Source of the DNA: Bacteroidales bacterium
Lineage (GTDB): Bacteria; Bacteroidota; Bacteroidia; Bacteroidales; F082
Assembly: GCA_017427985.1 (NCBI GenBank)
Contig: JAFRRS010000008.1
Coordinates: forward strand, 52,176 to 116,175
Length of the DNA: 64,000 nucleotides
Direction of reading: 5' to 3'
The position numbers were made by a program, and so were the translations under genes. Of the stretch, positions 51,746 to 59,992 are shown in pieces. A model generated the notes under the pieces. That model did not search any database. It was not told where the DNA came from and saw only the letters and a program-made list of their open reading frames with translations. Every line of letters begins with the position of its first letter. Within the stretch, counting starts at the first letter, position 1.

Positions 51746-51774
51746 TTGTGGAATTATTCTACAGTTCTCCACAA
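51746..51774. promoter_or_regulatory. Candidate enhancer site for the sigma-54 activator
   Basis: A perfect 7-bp inverted repeat (TTGTGGA, 51746-51752, and TCCACAA, 51768-51774) with a third TGTGGA copy at 51737-51742. It lies about 90-130 bp upstream of the sigma-54 promoter, the usual distance for an NtrC-type activator site. Assignment is by position and symmetry only. Confidence 0.35.
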
Positions 51775-51792
51775 ACCCCATTTTTCACGGCG

Positions 51793-51840
51793 CAAATTTA
51801 CAAAAAAAATTGATATGTCAACAATATTTCTTTATTTTTG
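51793..51840. promoter_or_regulatory. Divergent -7 boxes: lipoprotein distal promoter (-) and MATE gene (+)
   Basis: TAAATTTG on the minus strand (51793-51800) would give the lipoprotein gene a long leader of about 200 nt in addition to the sigma-54 start. TATTTTTG on the plus strand (51833-51840) drives the MATE gene. Confidence 0.5.
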
Positions 51841-51855
51841 CATAAATTTTTTATT

Positions 51856-53163
51856 GTGAACCGTTCAATTTTAAAATTAGCCATCCCAAACATTATCAGC
51901 AACATAACAGTTCCGTTGCTGGGTCTTGTCGATATGATGCTTATGGGGCATCGCAGCTCCCCTGTTTACATAGGTGCCATCGCCCTGGGAGGGACAATTT
52001 TCAGCGTGCTTTATTCGTTTTTCAGTTTTCTGAGAGCCGGCACAACAGGTTTCACCGCACAGTCGCTTGGAGCAAAAGACTTTTCTGAAATAAGCTATTC
52101 TTTGTACAGGTCGGCGACGATAGCCGTTTTAGCCTTCATATTTATAATATGTATACAAGAACCTATTGCCAGAATCAGCATGGTTCTTCTGGACGGCAGT
52201 GACGAAGTGAAGAGTTTGGCAATCACCTATTTTTATATTAGAATATGGGCGGCTCCGGCAAACATGCTGCTTTATTGCCTAAACGGATGGTTCATCGGGA
52301 TGCAAAACACCAAGATTCCTATGATAAATGCCATTGCCATCAATGTGTTAAACATCGTTTTCAGCGTCTTTTTTGTTTTGATCATGAATCAGGACGTCGC
52401 TGGTGTCGCTCTTGGCACAGTGATTGCACAATATTGCGGACTTGCCACCGCACTTGTTTTCCTTTTTATCAAATACAGACATTTCCTTATCAAGGTTGAC
52501 ATTCATATCTTATTGGATATCAACAAGATAAAAAGGTTCTTCAAAGTCAACACCGATTTGATGATTCGAAGCATTCTTCTCGTTCTCACAATTGCGTTTT
52601 TCACCAACCAGTCTGCGAGACTTGGAGACAACATATTGAGTGTCAATATGATACTGCTGCAATTCTTCTATATTTTCTCATATTTCACAGACGGTTTCGC
52701 ATACGCGGGTGAGGCTCTTGTCGGGAAATTCATTGGTTCAAGAGATTCGGAAAGTCTCAACAGCGTCGTGAAACATCTTTTCAAATGGGGAATGATAATC
52801 AGCATACCTTTTTCAATATTATATGCCATCTTCCCCACCACTTTCGTGAGAATTATATCCGACAACCCGATTATTATCAGCGAAATCAGACCTTATTATA
52901 TATATATGGTCATCATTCCTGTAATAACTTTCGCGGCATTTCTTTGGGACGGCATTTATATTGGCGCCACGGCGTCCAAGGCAATCCGCAACACCATGAT
53001 TATCTCTTCAATAATAGTGTTTCTGCCGTTATGGTACATTCTAATGCCATTATTGGGAAACCACGGATTATGGATTGCCTTTCTCGGCTTCATGCTTGCA
53101 AGAGGCGTTTCAATGACAATCTCAGCCAAAAAAAGTATTTTACAACTGCCTAAAAATAAATAA
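51856..53163 (+). CDS. MATE-family efflux transporter
   Basis: This 435-residue protein has 12 transmembrane helices in two MatE repeats. The start region (NRSILKLAIPNIISNITVPL) and the first-repeat motif VDMMLMGH are typical of the DinF-like branch. It exports organic cations or drugs using Na+ or H+. I chose GTG at 51856 as start: a longer TTG start would lie inside the -7 box at 51833. The gene is AT-rich compared with the operons before it. It ends 1 nt before the next ATG, so the two are probably co-transcribed. Confidence 0.88.
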   Translation: MNRSILKLAIPNIISNITVPLLGLVDMMLMGHRSSPVYIGAIALGGTIFSVLYSFFSFLRAGTTGFTAQSLGAKDFSEISYSLYRSATIAVLAFIFIICIQEPIARISMVLLDGSDEVKSLAITYFYIRIWAAPANMLLYCLNGWFIGMQNTKIPMINAIAINVLNIVFSVFFVLIMNQDVAGVALGTVIAQYCGLATALVFLFIKYRHFLIKVDIHILLDINKIKRFFKVNTDLMIRSILLVLTIAFFTNQSARLGDNILSVNMILLQFFYIFSYFTDGFAYAGEALVGKFIGSRDSESLNSVVKHLFKWGMIISIPFSILYAIFPTTFVRIISDNPIIISEIRPYYIYMVIIPVITFAAFLWDGIYIGATASKAIRNTMIISSIIVFLPLWYILMPLLGNHGLWIAFLGFMLARGVSMTISAKKSILQLPKNK

Positions 53164-53164
53164 G

Positions 53165-54439
53165 ATGCATATATTATCAAAATCGACATACATCAAAGGC
53201 GAGCAATGTGTTAAAGCGTTGTATCTTTTCAAAAACAGACCGTTTCTGCGCGACAAGCTAAGCATGGAGCAGCGTGCAAAGTTCAAACGCGGAACAGATG
53301 TGGGCTTACTTGCACAGCAATATTTTCCAGGAGGCATCAATATGACGCCGTCATCGCCATCACAATTCGGCAAAAAAGTCGCGGAAACGATGCAAAATCT
53401 CTCAAATCCGGAAATAAATGTTATGTATGAGGCTGTGTTTCAATACGATGACACACTCATCATGCTTGACATAATCGTTCGTGACGGTGACAAATGGCGT
53501 GCCATAGAAGTAAAAAGCTCACTCAGTCTGAGCCCGACTTATTATAAAGACGCGGCACTGCAATATTACGTTTTAAAAGGATGCAACGTCCCCCTATCTG
53601 ACATACAATTGATGTATATCAATGCGGATTATGTGAAAAACGGCAAACTTGACTTGTCACAACTTTTTGTTTTTCAATCCGTTAAAGATTACGCCGAGCA
53701 ATATCAGGATGTGATTTCAAAAAACATCGCCAACTTCAAAGATATTATCAAGCAACCACATTCGCCGAAAATTCCTATCGGGAATCAGTGCGACACACCA
53801 TACAGATGCGAGTTTCACGGACATTGTTGGAAAGATGTTCCAAATGAAGCCAACAAGCCCTACTCCATTGATTACAAACCACTTTACGAATTGTTAGGCG
53901 ACAGAAATAAGACGACGGCGTTTCTAAATCTATTGTTTTATCGTCCGGCAGTGCCGCTTTTCGACGGCGACAAGCCTTACACCGAATTCATAATCGCGTT
54001 TTCAATATTGTCAAACAACGGCAATTTTGATAAAATCTACGACTGGAATTGCCTTGACGACATGTCAAAATGGAAAGGAAGTCTAAGTATTCTATCAGAG
54101 CAACTGTCTGGTTTTGAACGTGTTATCTGTTTCGCACCGCAAAACATCACCGCATCGTTGCAAAAATATGACTTAATGGAATCCAAGGATTTGAATTACA
54201 AAATACTTAATTTCAGAGAGGTTTTGCAGCAATCGGATTTCCATCATGAAAAAGTGAAGTACGACTTTTCTTTGAAAAACGTATATGAAAGCGTATTCCC
54301 GAACAAGACGCTTTTTGAGCACAGCAGGATAATCTTGAATGCCATGAGCGAAAACGTCATCGAAAGAAATCTGATAACTAACGACTTAGAGCATGAAAAC
54401 CGCGCTTTGCGTGAGCTCTATTCTCATTTCGCACATTAA
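53165..54439 (+). CDS. Cas4-like PD-(D/E)XK protein with a degenerate DUF2779-like tail
   Basis: In this 424-residue protein, residues 1-225 carry a RecB/Cas4-type nuclease pattern with Glu89, Asp102, Glu115 and Lys117 (AIEVKSS). Four cysteines are placed as in Cas4 Fe-S nucleases: Cys15, then Cys209, Cys215 and Cys221 (C-x5-C-x5-C). The second half resembles the DUF2779 domain (FYRPAVPLFDGDKPY at about 263-277), but the DFET-type acidic residues expected just before this block are absent (FLNLLFYRP). The C-terminal half therefore looks catalytically dead or truncated. No CRISPR array or cas genes are near. The role may be DNA repair or defence; this is inference. Confidence 0.75.
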   Translation: MHILSKSTYIKGEQCVKALYLFKNRPFLRDKLSMEQRAKFKRGTDVGLLAQQYFPGGINMTPSSPSQFGKKVAETMQNLSNPEINVMYEAVFQYDDTLIMLDIIVRDGDKWRAIEVKSSLSLSPTYYKDAALQYYVLKGCNVPLSDIQLMYINADYVKNGKLDLSQLFVFQSVKDYAEQYQDVISKNIANFKDIIKQPHSPKIPIGNQCDTPYRCEFHGHCWKDVPNEANKPYSIDYKPLYELLGDRNKTTAFLNLLFYRPAVPLFDGDKPYTEFIIAFSILSNNGNFDKIYDWNCLDDMSKWKGSLSILSEQLSGFERVICFAPQNITASLQKYDLMESKDLNYKILNFREVLQQSDFHHEKVKYDFSLKNVYESVFPNKTLFEHSRIILNAMSENVIERNLITNDLEHENRALRELYSHFAH

Positions 54440-54485
54440 AAACAAAAAAGTTATCAACATCTTTTAAACAAATCATCATTTGTAC

Positions 54486-54493
54486 TACTTTTG
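54486..54493 (+). promoter_or_regulatory. -7 box overlapping the dnaB start region
   Basis: TACTTTTG ends 4 nt before the ATG at 54498. Transcription should start at or just inside the start codon, implying a leaderless mRNA or a slightly later translation start. Confidence 0.55.
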
Positions 54494-54497
54494 TAGT

Positions 54498-56051
54498 ATG
54501 AATAAAGAAGACATAAAAAGAACAGGATTTGTAAGGTCACAGGCGCAGTCTGCATCTGTGGATCTGCTTAATAATCAAGGACGTATACCACCACAAGCCG
54601 TCGATTTGGAGGAGGTTGTATTAGGTGCTCTCATGCTCGAGAAAGAGGCGGTTAACGCCGTCATCGACATTTTGACGCCAGAGGTGTTTTACAAGGAGGC
54701 GCACCAGCTTATTTTTGCCGCAATCAAGGATTTGTTCACCAAGTCGGAGCCAATTGACATTCTTACGGTGACGAACCATCTGAAGTCGACCAATGACCTG
54801 GAAGCCGTTGGCGGACCTTATTACATCTCGCAACTCACCAACCGCGTGGTGTCGTCAGCAAACATCGAGTATCACTCAAGAATCATCTTGCAGAAATACA
54901 TTCAGCGCCAGCTCATACAGATTTCTTCTGAGACCATCAAAGACGCATACGAGGATTCCGCCGACGTGTTCGATCTCTTGGACAGTGCCGAAAACAAGCT
55001 TTTCCAAATCAGCGAGAACAACCTTAGGCGCAACTACGACCAGATGCCCGACCTCGTGAAACTCGCCATCGATGATATCGAGAAAGCAAAAAACGCTGGT
55101 TCTGCCCTTCGCGGCGTGCCTTCAGGTTACACCGAACTCGACCGTATCACGCAAGGATGGCAGAAGTCAGACCTCATCATCCTCGCCGCGCGTCCAAGTA
55201 TGGGTAAGACAGCTTTCGCCTTGAACATGGCACGCAACGCAGCAGTCGACTTCAACAAACCGATAGCGTTTTTCTCATTGGAGATGTCGTCAGTGCAGCT
55301 CGTGACACGTCTTATATCTTCTGAAACGTCACTCACCGCTGACAAACTGCGCTCGGGACAACTTGCAGAATACGAATGGCAGCAGCTTAACACGAAAGTC
55401 TCGCCTCTTATCAACGCAAAACTATATATTGACGACACGCCACAGCTCTCAGTTTTCGACCTCAGGGCAAAATGCCGCCGACTGAAACAGCAGCACGACA
55501 TTCAGATGGTTTTCATTGATTATCTGCAACTTATGACTGCCAAGACAGAGAAAAACGGGAACCGCGAGCAGGAAATCAGCAATATCAGCCGTTCGCTCAA
55601 GAGTCTGGCAAAAGAACTGAACATTCCGGTTCTCGCCCTTTCACAGCTGTCACGTAGCGTTGAGTCTCGTCCAGGCTCAAAGAAACCTATCCTTTCCGAC
55701 CTTCGTGAGTCAGGAGCTATTGAGCAGGACGCTGACATGGTTATCTTCATCTATCGTCCTGAATATTATGGACTTAGCGAAGACGAAGATCATTCTTCAA
55801 CAAAAGGTAAAGCTGTAATTAACATCGCAAAACACCGTAATGGTAAACTTGGGGACGTAGAGTTGCGTTTTGTGGGACAATACGCGCGTTTCGAAGACCT
55901 TGAAAACGATTACACTCGTAATATGGGCGGTGGGGGCAATGACAACACAGGCAGTAATGAGCCGTCACAGTTTGCGCCAAACACCAATTTCAACACCCCG
56001 ACTGAAAGAAGAATCGGGTCGAGAATGAATAACGACGACTTGCCGTATTAA
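54498..56051 (+). CDS. dnaB: Replicative DNA helicase DnaB
   Basis: DnaB unwinds the fork as a hexamer. The 517-residue protein has the N-terminal helical domain (PPQAVDLEEVVLGALMLEKE) and the RecA-like domain with Walker A (RPSMGKTAF, about 232). It also has SLEMSSVQL, Walker B (MVFIDYLQLM, about 342), RPGSKKPILSDLRESGAIEQ and the arginine finger region. The C-terminus ends in a Gly/Asn-rich tail. A start at 54480 would lie upstream of the -7 box, so ATG 54498 is preferred. No intein is present. A period-8 repeat hairpin follows the stop. Confidence 0.95.
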   Translation: MNKEDIKRTGFVRSQAQSASVDLLNNQGRIPPQAVDLEEVVLGALMLEKEAVNAVIDILTPEVFYKEAHQLIFAAIKDLFTKSEPIDILTVTNHLKSTNDLEAVGGPYYISQLTNRVVSSANIEYHSRIILQKYIQRQLIQISSETIKDAYEDSADVFDLLDSAENKLFQISENNLRRNYDQMPDLVKLAIDDIEKAKNAGSALRGVPSGYTELDRITQGWQKSDLIILAARPSMGKTAFALNMARNAAVDFNKPIAFFSLEMSSVQLVTRLISSETSLTADKLRSGQLAEYEWQQLNTKVSPLINAKLYIDDTPQLSVFDLRAKCRRLKQQHDIQMVFIDYLQLMTAKTEKNGNREQEISNISRSLKSLAKELNIPVLALSQLSRSVESRPGSKKPILSDLRESGAIEQDADMVIFIYRPEYYGLSEDEDHSSTKGKAVINIAKHRNGKLGDVELRFVGQYARFEDLENDYTRNMGGGGNDNTGSNEPSQFAPNTNFNTPTERRIGSRMNNDDLPY

Positions 56052-56052
56052 C

Positions 56053-56130
56053 CAGTTAGTCAGTTAGTCAGTTAGTCAGTTGTTGAATCAAGTTAACTGA
56101 TTAACTGACTAACTGAACAACTGAACAACT
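56053..56130. repeat. Period-8 inverted tandem array between convergent genes
   Basis: Three CAGTTAGT units and CAGTTGTT (56053-56084), a GAATCAAG centre, then TTAACTGA twice, CTAACTGA, ACAACTGA and ACAACT (56093-56130). The halves are mutually complementary and fold into a hairpin of about 30 bp between the dnaB and arcC stops; the arcC stop codon lies partly in it. It has the same architecture as 438-504 and probably acts as a bidirectional terminator. Confidence 0.8.
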
Positions 56131-57067
56131 ATTTCACGATCCTTGTTCCAGCGTTAGGGTTGCCGAGGCTTGTTGCGTCGGTGATGACGGCATCATGGCC
56201 CGTCTCTTCAACGAACTTGATGGCTGCACGCATCTTCGGCGCCATCGAACCTTCGGTAAACTGACCGTCAGCGAGATATTTCTTGGCTTCCTCGACAGTG
56301 ATTTTGCCAAGAGCCTGTTCGTTATCCTTGCGGAAATTGATATATGCCTGAGGAACATCGGTGAGGATGTAGAACTCGTCCGCTTTCACCTGCACTGCTG
56401 CCAATGATGAGGCAAGGTCTTTGTCAATAACTGCCTCAACGCCAACGTAATAGCCGTCTTTCTCAACGACGGGGATGCCGCCGCCGCCAACAGTCACAAC
56501 GATATTTCCACCTCTTGCAAGAAGCTCAACAAGTTCAATATTATTGATTTCCAACGGTTTTGGTGAAGCCACAACTTTACGCCAGCCCCTACCCTTCGGG
56601 TCCTCTTTGAAAATCGCGCCAGTGGCAGCCGCATATTTTTCAGCCTCTTCCTTTGTATAATATGGACCGACAGGCTTTGTAGGATTCTTGAACATAGGGT
56701 CGTTGCCGTCCACCAACACGCGTGTCACAAAAGTGACGATGTTGTTCTTGAATCCGTGATGTGTCAACACTTTGCGGAATCCTGTCTCAATAAGATAACC
56801 GATCGAGCCTTGTGTCTCAGAAACACAGAAATCCATCGGCATTGGCTGAACGTCAAAAGTCTTGGCGCCTGCTTCGTGCTGAAGCATCACATTTCCAACC
56901 TGTGGACCGTTTCCGTGACCGATGATGAGGTTATCGCCGTTCTTCACGAAGCTCATCAAAGCCTCGCAAGTCTCTGTTACGTTTTCAATCTGTTCTTTGT
57001 AAGTACCTTTTTGATTGCTTCTCAGTAAAGCGTTTCCGCCGAGAGCCACAACAACTAATTTACTCAT
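56129..57067 (-). CDS. arcC: Carbamate kinase
   Basis: ArcC makes ATP and carbamate (NH3 plus CO2) from carbamoyl phosphate and ADP, or the reverse. The 312-residue amino-acid-kinase fold shows ALGGNALL (about 7), GHGNGPQVGNV (about 49), the VVASPKP loop, GGGGIPVVE (about 193) and IDKDLASSLAA (about 214). No arginine deiminase or ornithine transcarbamylase genes are adjacent, so it may serve agmatine, purine or carbamoyl-phosphate turnover elsewhere. It lies 30 nt after a DMT protein gene in the same direction. Confidence 0.95.
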   Translation of the reverse strand: MSKLVVVALGGNALLRSNQKGTYKEQIENVTETCEALMSFVKNGDNLIIGHGNGPQVGNVMLQHEAGAKTFDVQPMPMDFCVSETQGSIGYLIETGFRKVLTHHGFKNNIVTFVTRVLVDGNDPMFKNPTKPVGPYYTKEEAEKYAAATGAIFKEDPKGRGWRKVVASPKPLEINNIELVELLARGGNIVVTVGGGGIPVVEKDGYYVGVEAVIDKDLASSLAAVQVKADEFYILTDVPQAYINFRKDNEQALGKITVEEAKKYLADGQFTEGSMAPKMRAAIKFVEETGHDAVITDATSLGNPNAGTRIVK

Positions 57068-57097
57068 GACTTTATTTTTTGTTTTCTATTTTCAAAA

Positions 57098-57448
57098 CTA
57101 TCTTGCTATCAATCCGACGCCGAGCATCACGAAAAGGACGCCGACCCATCTCACGACCGGCACGCTCTCACCAAGAAGAAACATCGCCAGAAGAATCGTA
57201 AAGATGTAACTTATGCTTGTAAGCGGATAAACCACTGACAATGAATAACTTTTAAGCATAAACATATAAATAATCATGCCGACGATATACAAAAATGCCG
57301 CAAGTCCGAGCTGCCAGTTCAGGAAACTCCTGTAAAAAGCCCATGACATGCTGTAATCGACAACCTTCTCCATGCCAACCTTCATGAAGTATTGGGCGAC
57401 GGCAAGGAAAGCCGATTGTATTATCGCTGTGATTATCAGTCTAAACAT
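57098..57448 (-). CDS. Four-helix DMT (EamA/SMR-like) membrane protein
   Basis: This 116-residue protein has four hydrophobic helices (about 3-25, 40-65, 70-92 and 96-115) and the DMT-like segment SLSVVYPLTSISYIFTILLA followed by GESVPVVRWVGVLFVMLGVG. That is half of an EamA protein, so it must dimerise like SMR or ArnE/F-type transporters. The substrate is unknown. A -7 box (TAATTTTG, minus, 57460-57467) ends 12 nt upstream, so it starts a separate unit with arcC. Confidence 0.8.
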   Translation of the reverse strand: MFRLIITAIIQSAFLAVAQYFMKVGMEKVVDYSMSWAFYRSFLNWQLGLAAFLYIVGMIIYMFMLKSYSLSVVYPLTSISYIFTILLAMFLLGESVPVVRWVGVLFVMLGVGLIAR

Positions 57449-57459
57449 AAAATTTTTTG

Positions 57460-57467
57460 CAAAATTA
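57460..57467 (-). promoter_or_regulatory. -7 box for the DMT/arcC unit
   Basis: TAATTTTG on the minus strand, 11 nt before the DMT start codon, leaving only a very short leader. Confidence 0.55.
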
Positions 57468-57476
57468 CGACTTTTT

Positions 57477-58187
57477 TCAATCCAAATAGTAATCTTTTAA
57501 AAACTCTTTGTAATCTTTTGTAAACGAATGGTCAGGGGTTCTAAGGACAAATGTTTCGACTTCAGTTTTATCAACTTGATTTACAACGAGTTGCATGTTT
57601 ATTCTATTCGGCTCTTTTCCTTCAATCGGAATGATTTCAAACACTTTTTTCAGATAAAATCCTTGATTATCAGCCTCTTTGAGAAACGTTTTTGACTCGA
57701 TTGCAGGCAAAACAAGCGAGAAACGACCGTCTTCCTTCATCAATTTCTTTGCAGAAACGAGCAAATCTTTATAACTTAATGTATTGGTATGACGTGCAAG
57801 ACCTTTTTTCGCCTTTTCAGGAATATTGTCGCCGAAATAAAACGGAGGGTTCGAGACAATGAGGTCGTATTTTTTAGTGCTTTTTTCAGCAAACGACTTT
57901 ATATCGTCATGAATTGCAGTAAGTTGCCTATTCCATGCTGAGTTTTTGAAATTTTGAGCCGCTTCCTCATAAGAATCGTAATCGATTTCGACAGCATCGA
58001 CGCTATTAAGACCTTTCTGCGCAAGCATGAGAGGAATCAGTCCGCAGCCAGTGCCGATATCTAGAACGTCATCATTTTCAAAGACTTCGGTCCAACGGGC
58101 AAGCAAAATGGCATCCGTCCCTATTTTCATGGTCGAACGGTGATGAAACAAGCCGAACTTTTTGAAAAAAAACGGACGGCAATCCAT
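57477..58187 (-). CDS. trmN6: tRNA1(Val) adenine-37 N6-methyltransferase-type enzyme
   Basis: This 236-residue class I methyltransferase has the SAM-binding motif LDIGTGCGLIPLMLAQ (about residue 41) and the adenine-N6 catalytic motif NPPFYF (about 112). Size and the N-terminal FFKKFGLFHHRSTMKIGTDA match YfiC/TrmN6, which methylates A37 of tRNA1(Val). It begins 2 nt after the rimM stop and forms part of a translation-related run with rimM. A related N6-adenine substrate cannot be excluded. Confidence 0.88.
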   Translation of the reverse strand: MDCRPFFFKKFGLFHHRSTMKIGTDAILLARWTEVFENDDVLDIGTGCGLIPLMLAQKGLNSVDAVEIDYDSYEEAAQNFKNSAWNRQLTAIHDDIKSFAEKSTKKYDLIVSNPPFYFGDNIPEKAKKGLARHTNTLSYKDLLVSAKKLMKEDGRFSLVLPAIESKTFLKEADNQGFYLKKVFEIIPIEGKEPNRINMQLVVNQVDKTEVETFVLRTPDHSFTKDYKEFLKDYYLD

Positions 58188-58189
58188 GG

Positions 58190-58717
58190 CTACATATTAA
58201 GATACATGTCTATCAAGCCTTCTGGTGCCTTGATATTCAATGTCTTGGCTTTTTTGTTCACTTTTTGAAGAATATCCTCATGAACAGGAATCAGAATCTC
58301 TTTCCCGTCTTTCATAACCCGAATAACAGCCTGCGTAGGATATTCGAGGACATTTGAAATGATTCCGACCTCGCCTTTCTCCTCGTCAATGAGCTTGAAA
58401 CCGACGATTTCGCTGTAATAAAACTCATCTTCTGCAAGTTCAGGCATCATTTCATTTGGCAAAAAGACCGCCTTTCCGACAAAAGTCAAAGCGCGTTCAA
58501 CATTTTTCACATCCTGAAGCTGCACGAACATCTTGTCGCCGTTAATCTTATGATATTCAATAAAATAAGGAATAAGACTTCCGCCTTCCTCAATCAAGAC
58601 ATATCTCAAATCTTTGAAATCGGAAGGGTTAACGACATCAAGTTTAACGGTCAACTCACCTTTCAAGCCGTGCGTTTTCGTTATTTTACCGAAAAAGAAG
58701 CAATCGTTTTTTGTCAT
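58190..58717 (-). CDS. rimM: Ribosome maturation factor RimM
   Basis: RimM binds S19 and assists 30S head assembly. The 175-residue protein has the N-terminal RimM barrel (FFFGKITKTHGLKGELTVKL) and a C-terminal PRC-barrel (EFYYSEIVGFKLIDEEKGEV ... EILIPVHEDILQKVN). It lies 3 nt after the metal transporter gene and 2 nt before trmN6, so the three genes are probably one operon. The usual neighbours rpsP and trmD are not in the window, although the neighbouring methyltransferase keeps a tRNA/ribosome theme. Confidence 0.93.
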   Translation of the reverse strand: MTKNDCFFFGKITKTHGLKGELTVKLDVVNPSDFKDLRYVLIEEGGSLIPYFIEYHKINGDKMFVQLQDVKNVERALTFVGKAVFLPNEMMPELAEDEFYYSEIVGFKLIDEEKGEVGIISNVLEYPTQAVIRVMKDGKEILIPVHEDILQKVNKKAKTLNIKAPEGLIDMYLNM

Positions 58718-58720
58718 AAT

Positions 58721-59776
58721 TTAAAATCCTGTTAAAAGTCCTATTACACCAACAACAATACCCAATGCGATTTTTATACCTTTTGAAAGCAGAAACGCCT
58801 TTCGTGACTCGGCGAGCAACGGCAAAGCACCATGTCCGTCCTGAACTATCGAGTTGGCGAGCAAAATGCTGAACGGGATGGTTCCGCTGGCGAACAAAAG
58901 CACGAAAACAAGATGCGGTCCGGACTGTGGAATGATGCCTACCAAAATCGCCACAAGCAGCACCAAGTATAGATTTGAGCTCACAAGTTCATGAATATCA
59001 ACATAATGTTCAAGAATTGTTATTGCCAAAATCACGCCGAAGCTCCACAAGAAAATCTTCGGAAGATGAACTTTTATTACGTGTTCCCAAAGGTGTTCCT
59101 GCAAGAAATGCTCTTTTGCCACCACCACGATGACGAGAATCACAGAAAACATCGCGATTAGCGAGTAACGTATCCACTCCTCGTCGCCGCCATGCTCGTG
59201 CCCATGCTCATGACCTTCATCAATCACACCGCCGAGAATCAGACCAAACACCAGGACGCAAATCGCGATAAGCAGAGCTCTCACGAAAGTGAAGTTTTTG
59301 AAGTTGTTTCTCACAGTATGCTCATGATGGTGATGATGACACTCAGGCTCATCATGAAGAGGGAACGACTTCTCAGACAGCCCGATGAATTTGTCTTTCA
59401 TCGTAAGCTGCAGAACGCCGCCGACCACGATAGCAGCCACAAACATTATCATGGTGATTGTCAGCGCCTTGCCCGGGAACATCGTGAACATGAAAAAAGC
59501 CTCATCGCCCGCTGTGGCTATCAGCGCCGCCATCAGAGCCGGGAAACTCACGACCCTGTGGATGTAGAGCGACACGATGGTGTAAGTGCCAAGACAACCC
59601 GGGATGACACCCATCAGCGCACCTATTAATATCTGCACCCACGGCGAAGCCTGCAGCTTTTTAGACCACAAGCCGTCGGTTTTCACGTTGATAAACTCAA
59701 TAATCATCATCATTCCGATGACAAAAGCCGTTATCGTAAGTGTTTGTTGCAGTATGCCATACAAATGTTCAAACAT
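58721..59776 (-). CDS. Putative manganese/metal transporter with His-rich loops
   Basis: This 351-residue polytopic protein of about ten helices resembles the putative Mn transporter/ArsP_2 family (Pfam PF11449). It has two histidine clusters in hydrophilic loops: DEPECHHHHHEHT at about 142-154 and DEGHEHGHEHGGDEE at about 188-203. These probably bind transition-metal ions. I chose the Met of MFEHLYGILQ at 59776; the longer frame adds 24 residues and overlaps the -7 box (TATCTTTG, minus, 59794-59801). It leads the rimM/trmN6 operon. The substrate is inferred from the family, not proven. Confidence 0.78.
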   Translation of the reverse strand: MFEHLYGILQQTLTITAFVIGMMMIIEFINVKTDGLWSKKLQASPWVQILIGALMGVIPGCLGTYTIVSLYIHRVVSFPALMAALIATAGDEAFFMFTMFPGKALTITMIMFVAAIVVGGVLQLTMKDKFIGLSEKSFPLHDEPECHHHHHEHTVRNNFKNFTFVRALLIAICVLVFGLILGGVIDEGHEHGHEHGGDEEWIRYSLIAMFSVILVIVVVAKEHFLQEHLWEHVIKVHLPKIFLWSFGVILAITILEHYVDIHELVSSNLYLVLLVAILVGIIPQSGPHLVFVLLFASGTIPFSILLANSIVQDGHGALPLLAESRKAFLLSKGIKIALGIVVGVIGLLTGF

Positions 59777-59793
59777 CGTTTTCAAATTTTTAG

Positions 59794-59801
59794 CAAAGAT
59801 A
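59794..59801 (-). promoter_or_regulatory. -7 box for the metal transporter/rimM operon
   Basis: TATCTTTG on the minus strand, 17 nt before the chosen start; it supports the shorter protein. Confidence 0.55.
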
Positions 59802-59825
59802 AAAACTTTTACAGATATAAAAAAC

Positions 59826-59849
59826 AATGCCATCGTTTCAGACGGCATT
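59826..59849 (-). terminator. Terminator after tRNA-Ser(CGA)
   Basis: A 9-bp stem (AATGCCGTC / GATGGCATT, one G-U pair) with a 6-nt loop, followed on the minus strand by GTTTTTT. It ends the tRNA transcript 10 nt after the mature 3' end. Confidence 0.8.
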
Positions 59850-59859
59850 ATTCAAATTG

Positions 59860-59945
59860 CGGAGAGAAAGGGATTCGAACCCTTGGAACGCAAAGCGTTC
59901 AACGGTTTTCGAGACCGCCCCGATCGACCACTCCGGCATCTCTCC
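59860..59945 (-). tRNA. tRNA-Ser (anticodon CGA)
   Basis: This 86-nt gene folds as a class II tRNA: acceptor stem GGAGAGA/TCTCTCC, anticodon loop CTCGAAA reading UCG codons, a long variable arm (TTGAACGCTTTGCGTTC) and a T-loop with GGTTCGAATCC. The 3' CCA is not encoded. It is separated by 47 bp from a second serine tRNA. Confidence 0.95.
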
Positions 59946-59963
59946 CAAACCATTTACAAAACA

Positions 59964-59987
59964 AAAGCAACCCTTCAGAGTTGCTTT
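59964..59987 (-). terminator. Terminator between the two serine tRNAs
   Basis: An 8-bp stem (AAAGCAAC / GTTGCTTT) with an 8-nt loop is followed on the minus strand by TGTTTT. It may end or attenuate transcription between the tRNAs. Confidence 0.65.
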
Positions 59988-59992
59988 CCCAG

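Noticed and set aside
51725..51780. Cluster of TGTGGA motifs as a possible replication origin
   Set aside because: The motifs differ from DnaA boxes beyond the core, and the position upstream of a sigma-54 promoter makes an activator site more plausible.
53165..54439. Cas4-like gene as part of a CRISPR-Cas locus
   Set aside because: No cas1, cas2 or repeat-spacer array is present within the window. The similarity is limited to the nuclease/Fe-S half.
54449..54460. DnaA-box-like TTATCAACA upstream of dnaB
   Set aside because: One imperfect copy only; closeness to dnaB is not evidence for an origin.
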